Shown here: positions 48,898 to 60,200 of the stretch, piece after piece | How positions within the stretch are numbered: position 1 is the stretch's first letter | Layout of the letters: every line of letters starts with the position of its first letter | NCBI RefSeq assembly: GCF_902459465.1 | Contig: NC_047063.1 | Coordinates: 14,383,343 to 14,447,342 of the forward strand | Reading direction: 5' to 3' | DNA: 64,000 bases | DNA from: Asterias rubens | Lineage: Eukaryota > Echinodermata > Asteroidea > Forcipulatida > Asteriidae | Made by a program: the position numbers and the translations under genes | The notes under the pieces: generated by a model | Database searches by the model: none | Told to the model about the DNA's origin: nothing | Seen by the model: only the letters and a program-made list of their open reading frames with translations

Positions 48898-49899
48898 ACA
48901 TCATGTTATTGATGAGTACGTCATTTATTATTTTACAAGACTCAAAATTTAACTGGACCACCGACCCCCCCAGGCCAATGATTTTAGTGTCGTGCCAATT
49001 AACTCACAACAGGACAAGTTCTGCGGTCTTGTGCTTTTCAATTCAACATTATTTGTTTTGATCAAAAGTTGAGCTTGAGTCTGATAAACGTCTTTCAATT
49101 AGTATGTTGAGTGCCAAAAAGTACTCTCTCATAACACAAAGGAGATAAATATTCACAAAGTCCTTGTTCAAATCAAAACAGTTCATACTTAATGTGTTCT
49201 GATTTTGAATCTGGTCTTTTCGGCTCTATTTCCCTTTAAAAGGTAAACTTATTGACCTTTTAAACAAACAAATAATGTAAGAATAGACAAGTTTGCCAGA
49301 AATATACAATGCTAACAACTTTACAATAACATGTTCAGCTATTAGTCCAAGGAAAATGTACTCCCATCCAAATACTGATAACAGTCCATGGTGTTTCACT
49401 TGACCGTGATGTCTGTGGCTTTCACAGCTACATGTAGCGACTTTTTTTCAGACTGTACTCTTTTCAAATTCTTGTTTTCAAATTGATAATGAGTTTCTCT
49501 GATCTAGCACATTAAAAAGACATAAAATTTACTGCTTTGATTTTACATTTAACTTAATGTCTTTTGAACAAAAATAATGCTGTATTGGCAATTATATATA
49601 ATATTAAATAACAACACAGCAACCTCTGGAACAGATAAAATAAACATATTTTAAAATCAATACTGAAAATTGTTGTTTTACAACGTCAAGTCTTACATCA
49701 CACACCAAAAATCAACATGCCTATACGGTTACCAATAGATAAGAACAAAATGACTGCTTTATGAGATACCACTTATGTCTCCATACTGTTTTAGTAAAGA
49801 AAGTGACGGTAATAACATTGGAAAATGGACTGCAGTTGCCCTTCAAAGGCCTTTTCAAACACAATTTCAACCTCTTTCCTTACAGATTCCCAATGTATG

Positions 49900-50036
49900 C
49901 TCTTGGTGAAGCACATCTTGCTCAAGGACACATTTTTCATGACCGTGATTCAAACCAGTACCCAGATGACTTGACCACCAGAACTTGTGACCGGTGCACC
50001 AGACCACTTGGCCATGACACTCGATGTAAAAAAAAA
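49900..50036 (-). mobile_element. tRNA-derived SINE fragment, reverse orientation
   Basis: CTTGCTCAAGGACACATTTT, GACCGTGATTCAAACC (box B complement) and CAGACCACTTGGCCATGACA (box A complement), ending in a poly-A run at 50028. Confidence 0.65.
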
Positions 50037-50279
50037 AAAAATGTCTTCCAGACCTCCAGCCCTCAGTATCCTTCATTTCGGCAAAGAGGATATAGAAGGA
50101 TTTGTGAGGGAAATAGGTAAAGCTTACACTTGATCCTATCCTTGGTGGCGCCGCTGTATGTTTTATAACAGGCAGTATAAAAATATAAAATAGTATTAAA
50201 AAAACACTTAGAACACCTGAAATCAAGGATGATGAGACTGTAATTTAAATAAGACACTTTACAATAAACCAACAGGCAT

Positions 50280-50615
50280 AGTAAAGGCACTGGACACTAT
50301 TGGTAATTGCTCAAAATTATTGTCAGCATAAAACCTTACTTGGTAAAGAGCAACAGAGAGCTGTTGATAGTATAAAACATTGTGAGTAATGGTTCCCCCT
50401 GAAGAAACGTAGTTTTTGAGAAAAATGTTTTAACTGAGGTTAAGAGCACACAACTTGTGCGACACAATGTTTTTCTTCCATTATTCTCTTGCAACTTCGA
50501 CAACCAATTGAGTTCAAATTTTCACAGGTTTGTTATTTTATGCATATGTTGAGATACACCAAGTGAAAAGACTGGTCTTCGACAATTACCAATCAAAGGT
50601 GTCCAGTGCCTTTAA
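50280..50615 (-). mobile_element. MITE, family A, reverse orientation
   Basis: TAAAGGCACTGGACACTATT at the left and GGTGTCCAGTGCCTTTAA at the right. The interior is the complement of the family (TGCATATGTTGAGATACACC, CAATTGAGTTCAAATTTTCA). Confidence 0.85.
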
Positions 50616-52247
50616 AACCCACTTATGAAATTGTCAAACTATTAATTTGTTTGTAGTAAACTTACAATTGATGAAGTTTTGAACTTCTTTGGTCATTACT
50701 CATTCGTATACTGTACATAAATATGTTTATTAAAAAATATAGATTTTACAGCAGGCAGTATTTCAGAATGTGATATTTCTTATGTCAAGGACTGCAGATC
50801 TGTGTGGTCTTCAAAAAGTTTTACATTTTTTGTTTTAAATTAGTTCACCAACATTGGAACATTTGTATAAAAACCAACAACAAAACAGATATTCAAATAT
50901 GTGTTGCTGTGATTTGTTTAACTTTTTTTCCAAAATGACAGTCCACTTAATCTGAGAGTAAACCTACAAGTTGAATGTTAACTGTTTGCTACAAATTTTT
51001 AAGTAAACCTTTTTGATATAAATGTTTCTGTAAACAAACAGCTCAACTTAACTTGGGCCATAAAGATGTAAACTTACTGACCTTAAAAAAATTCAAGAGC
51101 TGCCAGGAATTTTTATTATGGAATAATGAGATAAATGCACCTTTTGAAAGTTTTACAACATGTGTTAAAAATATAAGATGTAAACCAAATTATGACATAC
51201 ATATGCTTTACACCATGGAAAAATACAACGTGTTTCACATAACCTTAAAATAAACAAAAACAACTTAAAATTGTACTCTTTTTTAAGCATATTATTGCCA
51301 ATCAAAAATAAATATTTATGCACAAATTTTTTTATACAAAAAGTTAAATTGATGGAAATCAGGTGCTGGATATAATGAATATACCCTTTGCATAACACGA
51401 CACGCTACAGGAACGATGAGCATACGCGCTTATTATTACACACAAAGAACAGCCATCGTCCAATCATTCGCTCCTTTGACACCAGTGAGGGCGCTTTTTG
51501 AGAGTGTGATGTCACATGCAAGAGGTCTATTGCATTTTAAGCCATGCATTAGGGTTTTCCTTGTATGAGTTTCTTGTCCAATACAACATAAATCTTTAGC
51601 AAAGTACATGTACAGCAAGAAATCTTACTCAGAACTCCCTTTAAGTTTATGCAGCCATACATATTGTTTTGGCAGCATGGAAAACATTTTACAATTCAAT
51701 AATCTATCAAATCTGTTTCAAAGACTAGTTCTAATCATAATATGTTAATTTTTACAAGGGATTGGTTTTGGTCATAATGCAGGAATCTGCACTTTAAGTT
51801 GCATATAAAATCATATGTGCATTATTACAAAGGAAGAGTACATGTACATAGTATGAAGATAATCTGGGCAGTAGAATCTGTTTTTAAGCATTGCTTTCAA
51901 AGTTTAAATCTGAGAGCAAAATATGGTCCACATTATAAAACAAACACTGTGTGGACTTACACATGTCCTCACAGTGTTAATCACATAACGAAGGAATGTC
52001 CACATAGTGTATGCAACACAAAGCTCTGTGGTGAAGTCAAAGTGCTCCGATTGGCATAGTTTGTTAAGTACGTGATTAAGGACGATTTTTGTTGCCATTG
52101 TGGGAATACATGAGAAAGCCCAATGTGAGAGTTTGGAACAAAAGGTGGCAGTAGACTTACATGGGGCCATTTTCATAGAGCTGCTTACCAGGAAATATTA
52201 CTTGACATTTACCTGCCACAAATGATACATATTACATGGTTGGTGAC

Positions 52248-52253
52248 TTTATT
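52248..52253 (-). terminator. candidate polyadenylation signal of the SAMD9-like gene
   Basis: AATAAA on the minus strand about 390 nt past the stop codon. Sequence match only. Confidence 0.25.
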
Positions 52254-52641
52254 CTGGTAAGCATATTGTGTTGTGCTTAGCTACTATTTGTGCTTAAGCA
52301 TGCTTTATGCAAGCTTAACTTTACTAGTAGTGCTCAATAGTGTGGCAGAGTGAAGATTTGTTTGTACTAAACTGAAGTGGTTATAAATGCATTTGCCTCA
52401 AAATAGCACTTTATAGTGAAGTATTTGCAGATCATGCGTAGGCAGTTAATTTTGCTCATTTTACAGTCCCTGTCTGATTCAAAGTAGGGATGAGCAAAGC
52501 AAAGGAAGATTCAAAGCACTGTCCAAGTAGAGCCTTTTGGCCAAGACAAAAGGGTGGAAAGAGATCAAAAGTAGTTGGAAGAGACACAAACACTTACATG
52601 TCCTGGTTTGCTTGCTGACTGTTTCCTTAAACAGCTTACTC

Positions 52642-55600
52642 TTATTCAGAATCTTTATGGACATGTACAGGATGGTTACACTTTACGCAGCCTTTCTTTA
52701 TTGGATTAAGCTTTGAAACCGGCCCCTTTGCATTACAGTTGTGACATGGATACTTCTTGAGTTCACAAACATTGTAAGCTTGAACACCATGCTCAATATT
52801 GAATCCGATGTAGAACTCCACCTCTGTGTTCAGGTAGTGCTTCCCAAACAGTCCACACTCTTTTGGCACAAACGCTGCACTGAGCGAACTCCCAGAGTGT
52901 CTGCCTTCACTTGGACTCGCGGAGTGCCTGACTTCAGTGCTATCTGTTGTAATGCAGATCCTGCCCAAGAGGGGCATCTTACTTTCTGTGATAACCCCTG
53001 TGAATACTTGTAGCTTGGCATGAGCTCTCTCATCTTGCCAAAAGCGTTTCTCTGAATTCCACACACCCAGAGAACTTCTGTGGACTAAACAATCAATACT
53101 ACATCCATCTACCTTCAACCCAAGCCACTCCCAAGTAAAGGTTCTGTAAGATTCATTCAATTTTGACCTCACTTTCCTCAGTTTGTTAAGGATGCTGTTT
53201 GCCTCGGTGAAGTACTTCTTACTGTGTGTGAAAAGGGCAAGCGTAACGTTGAGAATAAAGCTGTAGTATAATGCTGTGGGGGATGGGCGGATAGATAAAC
53301 TGCAGCAGTTTGTTACGTGATGAAGAACCTTTCCTGCAAGTGGGTATACAGTAGACCGTTTGATGTTACGTATCACAAGCATCCAGTCACGCAGGTCAGC
53401 ACTTATATCGAGACGGATGTTTTTCTTGTACGCATCCCCGAACATTCGTTCATACAGCTCAGTTATGCTATCCACATCTTCTTTTGAAGTAATGTTATTA
53501 ATAGCCTCGGCTGACCCACGAGCCAGTGGCTTATCTTTTTGGTGTTTCAGTTTATAAACGGCTATTTTACTTCTGATGCTGTCTACACTGTCGGTTCCCT
53601 GCCAGTAATTCAAAGCTGTCTCTGCATCATCAAATATTGCGTGAAACCAGTTCCTACAATAATTAAAATCGTCAGTGACTGGCTTGTCATCTGGGTCTGA
53701 TGTTATCAGATCCTGGTACTCTCCTAGAAGACTATGTGCTTTGTTAAAGCACTTCTCCAAAAGGTTGATCATGTTTTCCGGTTTTCCTTGTGATTCAAGA
53801 AATCCATAGTACCCATCTGGTTTGAAGCGTGTCTGTATGAAATCGGCAACATGCAGGTACACCTTGATTTCTCCCAAAAAGCCATAACTTATATCCATGC
53901 CTTTTTTCCGGTACTGTCTACAGCTGGTGAAGTTGTTAATTGCAGAACATGCTTTCTTACACAATTCCTGAATGAGGCCTTCTTTGTAAGGATTGCACTT
54001 GTACTGTTTGCCACTGCCATGTTTTCCACCACCAATGAGTTGTTTTATTTCTTCATGGTAGAGAATGCCAAAGTTATGATATATTGTGCACAGATTGGCG
54101 TCTTGGGAAAATTCACTTTCATTTACTTGGTCACCTCTATTCTGAGAGTACTTTTCCTCTTTGGTCTTGATTTCTCTCAGCCTGAGATCTTTTGCTGTAG
54201 TCAGATGCTTTTCTGCGTGAGAAAAGTTTTGTATCCAGATATGTAATCTTCCCAAGTGAGAAAAGAAAGTGGGATTTGTAGGGAAACACTTCACAAGGTG
54301 CTCCATTATGTCCAGTTGGTCAGAGGAGGGGAGATCAAAAAGTAGTCTGGAGAGACTTTCTCGTTTATGGGCAGCCTGTCCAACTTCTTTGTAATCACGA
54401 TGGATGAACATAACCTGCAAGATGCCCATTATGGACAAGTGTAGATGGGTCGTGCTGGCATATGTCAAAAATTTCATTGCAAAGTCCTTAAGGTTCCTTA
54501 GGGCACGACTGCTTAGCCTACGTGTACCATCTTTGTCATTAGCAGGGGTAAAACCAGGGGTCAGAATCTGCTCAAGAATTTCCTGGGCTACAGCATAATG
54601 GGTAATTCTCCATGTGCAGCTTTGTTTGTCCTCAATGACAAACTGCTTTCCACTGTGCGTCAAGTCTTCATCGGCTTTGACTATTTCAGTTCTGTTTTTG
54701 CCAAACAGGTCTGAAAAGAACTGGCACGGGACTTTCTGATGCCCATAAAAGTATGCTAAAGCCAAGTAGCCAACTGCTTTCTGCCAATTACTTAGATGGC
54801 CGTCTCTTGGCAACTCAAGGAATCCGGCAACATATGATCGGAGTCCAGTGTACCCTTCATGATAGACAGTGAGACCAAATTCATATACAAAGTGTCTCTT
54901 TCCATCTTTGACATCCTGGGCCATTCTTCTCAACTCTGACTGTGTTCCCCCAGAGCACAACTGCGAAGAGAAAACAGCCCGGAAGCGTTCTGCCTCTACA
55001 CTGTCAACCTCACCTTTGAGCCAAAACCTTTCGCCTTGCTGTGTTTTGTTCCCTATCTCCATTGTGTATCGATGGACACTCAGAATGATGATAGGGATTT
55101 TCTTGCTGCTTCTCTGAAACAACTCTTTGACGAGTCTAGACTCTTGTCCATCAACGAGGAGAATAACTGGTAGATTAGTACTTTCAAACAAGAACTCTAG
55201 TCGAGGACAAAGTTCAGATGGGTCAATGGCATCTGCAAAGGCATATGCACAAGGATACCGTGTATGGAATTCCCACAGCATCTGTCGACTTAACGTTGTT
55301 CCTCCTGCGCCAGGTTCATGGTAAACTTTTACACAAGCTGAAACATCTTTTGTGAGTTGTTTTGTTAGGTAGTCTTTGAGCTTGGTGGACAGCGTCCGAT
55401 TTGCATCACAAGTACCAAGATGTTTATCTTCCCAGCTTAATGTTCCCCCTTTCATAAAGCTCTCTCCATGTTTGATGCCGTCTTGTGTGATGGTAAGATC
55501 GTCATAAGACTTGCAGAGTACTTCAAGGTGTTGCTGGAGCCACTGTGCTTTATACTTGTCAACACTTGTATTTTGAGTACTACCCGGTAGCTGGAGACCG

Positions 55601-57293
55601 AGGACTTGCTGTTTCTTACCATATCTAGGGTCCTCATGCAGCCCACAGCACAATCTGTCCAGGGGCAACTCAATAACCCTTGGAATATCCAAGTTGTTAC
55701 AGATGTCAAAAATCAAACCACGGTTTTCTTTATCCTCTGGATATTGTGGCATACATATCAGGTATTGGATACCATCGTTGTCAATGTTGAGTAAAGTACG
55801 GTGTAGATGCTTAATGCACTCCTTGTTTCCGTACCAAAGGACAACCACCGTCAGTGGCTTCTTCTCACAACCCTTGTTAAGAAGCTGAAAATAACCATCC
55901 AGCCCCTTTTTCACCCGTGTATTCCATGTTCGAGCATTTCCTTCAACAAGACTGTCCTCTCTCTTTCTCAGGCCTCTGACAAATAGCCACAAAGAACAGG
56001 CTTCAGACATAGCATGTGGTGGAGGATCGCTCCAGGTCTTAAGAGATAACCTTACTTGGTCCTCAGACTCACAGACGGCAAGCAAGCCACTTTCTCGGCT
56101 GTCAGGATCAAAATCCCAGACTTGGTCCCATGGGAAATCAGCTAAATCTGCCAAATGAGGTGTTTCATCTGAGCAACGGCTTACTATTAATAAGTAGCTG
56201 CGTCTTTCATAGTTCTCCACATCCAACTGCTTCATAAAATCTTCAAAGTCTTCACTTCTTTCACTCATGCTACAATAAGGTGCACCAGCAGTATTAACAG
56301 GTGAGCTCAAGAACCATCTATAGATAGAGGATTGATCATATCGAGTGGCACATTGTGTTGTATTCCCCTTTCTGAATAGGATGTCATTTTGAGACCATTT
56401 ATCCCCCGTCAAACAATTCTCTTTAGCATAGCACACTTTATCAGAGCCCCCACCATCTGCTACAGATATTACTCCAAACACCTTATCTGAACTTTCAACC
56501 TCGGAATAGACAAAAGATGGCTTGACAGAGAAACTGGATTCCTTAAACTTATCTTGAAAATTGCCATCAAATAAGGGTTGTGTTATACCAACTAACCTAT
56601 GTGGGGGAGATAGTTGAGCTTCTACGCCTACAACAATATGTGCAGGACCCTTTCGTGGTGTATTCCATAAGGCCACAACATCCTTGGTAAATAAATTTGA
56701 ACCAGCTTCTTTAGAATACATGTACTCTTCCTCTGTCCTAAATATAATCGTACTTCCCTCACACTTTACGATTAGATCTTTCAACTGAGCTTCTTCTATC
56801 TCCTGATTGAAAGCATTCGATCCTGGAAGTTCACCGTCACTCGACCTGGGATGATCTCCGTGTTTTTTCGCTCTCGGGCTCTGGGCTAGAACCCATTGGC
56901 TTGTAGGTGTGTACATTGACCGCTCAGATGCAGTCTCATACCTGTCCCAATTCTCCAACTCGGATTCACTCTCAGAAAACTGTGGATTCAGAGCCGGATG
57001 TACTGCTTGCACATCTTCACCTCCTTCACACGTGTCAGCTTCCACCTCTTGAACGCATTTCTTGTGACTTGGGTCTTCTATTAATTTCAACGATCTACTT
57101 TTATTCCTTACAAATGACTCGACTCTTCCGACACCAATGTCCTTAAATGATAAACCCATTTTACCATACTTGCCACTGTAGCGTTCTGTCAACTCTGTCA
57201 GCTCCATCTTAAATTTGAGATTTGCAGAGCTTGGATTAATAATGGAAACCAACAAGGCATCTGCAACACTAACTTTATCAACCGTGTGGACAC
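52642..57293 (-). CDS. SAMD9L: SAMD9-like gene, exon 5 (main 4.65-kb exon and stop)
   Basis: Acceptor TTTGCAG|GTGTCC, entered in phase 1, beginning GVHTVDKVSV. It is continuous for about 1550 residues to TAA-type stop after HVHKDSE. It holds the whole AlbA-like to Cys/His-tail core. An internal ATG upstream of the acceptor (57309) would give a longer open frame but lies in the intron. One or more shorter isoforms starting in this exon are possible. Confidence 0.95.
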
Positions 57294-60200
57294 CTGCAAA
57301 AAGGGACAAAGGTTAACTGTAACTTCATTTTGTGAGCCTTCAATTTAGTTTTTTTTTATTTGTTATCTTTGTTATTTGCATTTCATAGTTCATACATTGT
57401 TTGCCGAATACCATTTCATTGGGATAGCTTGTTTAGAAAATTTCAACAAAGCATTTGCAAACAGTCGTATTTCCATGGCTCAAATTTGTACCAAATAAAA
57501 AATGTTACCAAATCATATATGTTCACATCGCTGTTTTTAAAAGGGAAAGTATACAATTGGTTATTACTCTTGACATTTATGGCAATTAAAACGCTTTTTG
57601 AGAAACATTTCACTTCAAAGTAATGTGGTTATGTAAAAAGATATCAGTTGCCCCTTGTTCAACCTCACTTTGAATAAAACAGTTTTCTCTCTTGGACTTA
57701 AAAATGACGAAACAAAGAGAATCTTACCCTCTCGTTTTACTTGAAGCAATGGTTCCGGACTCCCTTCCAGTTCAATATTAAGAACTCCCTGAGCGTTAAC
57801 CTCATACTCTAGCTTTGGAGGTACTTTAGGCTTTGCTCCAGCTGAAAATGAGAACAATGAGCATTTCATGATAGATTTTGTGAAATAATATCTCAGAACA
57901 AACATGTATTCACTTGTATATAATTGACGTCATTTCAACCACTTTTACATATATCTGCTTATTTCCATTTTTTCAAATAATCTTTATATTTTTAAATAAT
58001 TGTATACCGCTATTTCTAGCCTTAACTGTTAACGTTTTTATATGGAGCTGGCCAACTGATATAATTGCCTATTGAGGATGATTAAAGTTTTTTTAATTGA
58101 ATTGAATTGAATCGAGTTGAACAATGTTGACATAGCTATACAAAACCTTAACATAGAGCTTGTTAAAATACGTAACTGGCTTCTAGCAAATATAACTGTC
58201 AATCTATGATCTTAAAACAAACTGTATAATTTGTTGTGCCAGGCAAAGGAAATATGTGCGCCATGTACCCCTCTGTTTAAATCACATTGCTCTCAACCAA
58301 CAAAGAGTTGAAGATAAATATTGATGAGAACTTGTCTTGGAAAAAACACATCTATTGACCCCTTGCACGCCTGTCACAGGCGGCGACTGTGCCACACTCA
58401 CCATTTTGGTGGTCAATAGGTTTAACGCTGCATCGCCTAAAATGCTTACTTCACTGAATAACGCACAGTTACATTGCCCACCAGTATGGCGGTTCCAAGA
58501 TTATTCCGATGATGACGTCAGGTGAATTGGGTCAATATATGTTTTAAGCACCAAAATCTCAAAAAATGTTGGTATTATTAACAGATTGAAATATTTTCTA
58601 CCACAATTTCTTTTGTTAAGATTATACAATGCATTTATTCTTTCATATAATTTAAATTATACAATACTATCCTGGGGTCACAATGAGACGCTATGTACAA
58701 ACCTTTACTATTGCAAAAGAAAGCATTTGAATTATCACAAAAGCCAACAATCTTTCTCATATTTGGCAAACTTAAGGTGCTCGAATTTATAAAGTCTGAA
58801 CTTGGGTAAATTCATGTTCAAGAACAATAATATACAGCCTTTTATCCATCAGCCGCTCTTTAATGAAATGTTTACTTTAGCTTCATCGATACATTCTTAC
58901 GGCAATCGTAAAGCATTGACGGGGGATTTGTACATGTATGTCAACTACTAGAATAGAACTTCCATTCATAAAAACTGTGATTGTGCAACGAGCAACAGAA
59001 TATTGGAATAGTCTACTCATAAACCTAAAGCAATGTTGTTCTTTTTAATCGGTTATGTTTGTTTGGTCTCAGCTGTATGTACGTCAGTACGAAATAAATA
59101 TTTCCTGTCAGAATATCTCTTACTCTTGCTGGGGACCTACTGTTCCATGTCCATTCCAACCCACAAAGCAACTAACATGGTAAATTGTTGTGCTCAAAGA
59201 AACAAGCATCAAGAATTGCCAACAGACATTTTATAACCAACAGGAGTGCGTTTGACAACCCCAACCAAGAAACATGTTTGAACTTCGGTCATTGGTTGAG
59301 CATTTCCCATGTTCAATTGAACTGCGGTGACGAGGCTGTTCCGACCAAACAGTAACAGACTTGTTGGATCCAATAGGCTTAGTTTTATCTAAAAACTCTC
59401 ACAAAATTTCACTTGAAGCATAACAATTAAATAATGTGATACAATATTACAAACTGATAAGAGCAACTATAAATATAAATACTAATAGTAAACTTGCGGG
59501 TACAACCATGGGTAAAATCTCTTTTGAAGGAGTGGTGGCTCTGAAAAGAGCCGGTTTGGTCTTGACGTTTCAAACAGTATACTCGGTATACTGCACATCT
59601 TCTCCTGAAGACGAGCAGAGTATACTGTTCGAAACGTCGAGACAAAACCGGCTCTTTTTAGAGCCACCACTCCTTCAATAGAGATTTTACCCATATGGTT
59701 GTACCCGCAAGTTTACTATTAATATTTATATTTATAGTTGCTCTTATTCTCCACACCATGCAAAACTTCAAACACCATTTACAAACTGATAAAATGAGGG
59801 CTGCACATCTTAAGAACATAAATTTTCAAAAGAATCGGCATGAACTGTTTCTGTTTTACCGACCCATTTTACTCTCAGAAATTGTTTCAGTCAGTGAACT
59901 TGTTCCAGCCATCTTCGCCAAAACACACCCATAACTTGATTATTATGCCCTACACTGCGATACTGTGACATTGCACCAGATAATATTGGAATTTTTTTTC
60001 TTTTCCTTTTTACAGTGTACTATGAACAAAACAATAAACCTGCTTTTATTTGTCTGTAATGTATATTCCTGCGGACAGTAGTAGACGCTCGGCTACCCAA
60101 GGATCTGCAACAATATTCTTAATCTCGCAAATATTACATTCACTACAGACCAACTCGGTTAAACTATTTCCCATCACCACTATGTTTATAATAACAACAG

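Larger units (their letters stand above)
48522..52641. other. convergent intergenic region between RPP14 and the SAMD9-like gene
   Basis: Contains RPP14 3' UTR, SINE-type repeats (48741, 49900), a family A MITE (50280) and the 3' flank of the SAMD9-like gene. No conserved exon is found in either direction, including none resembling the hotdog-fold dehydratase HTD2. 49000-49750 and 50650-52150 show nothing but AT-rich DNA. Confidence 0.75.
59457..59747. repeat. inverted repeat with histone-type stem-loops in both arms
   Basis: Arms of about 120 bp around a centre near 59601. Each arm, read outward, has GTATACTGTT, GAAACGTC, AAACCGGCTC, the stem-loop, ACCACTCCTTCA, GAGATTTTACCCAT and GTACCCGCAAGTTTACTATT. 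Arm identity is high but not perfect. Confidence 0.85.

Noticed and set aside
48997..52150. HTD2 or another gene between RPP14 and the SAMD9-like gene
   Set aside because: Open frames in this interval are short, AT-driven and lack any hotdog-fold or other recognisable pattern.
52741..56000. Many plus-strand open frames opposite the SAMD9-like exon
   Set aside because: Shadows of the long minus-strand coding exon; none has its own conserved pattern or splice sites.
57294..57309. ATG at 57309 as the start of the SAMD9-like protein
   Set aside because: It lies upstream of a clear acceptor (TTTGCAG) whose phase matches exon 4. It could serve only an unspliced or alternative transcript.
59436..59694. 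Facing open frames with similar sequence
   Set aside because: Products of the inverted repeat at 59457-59747.
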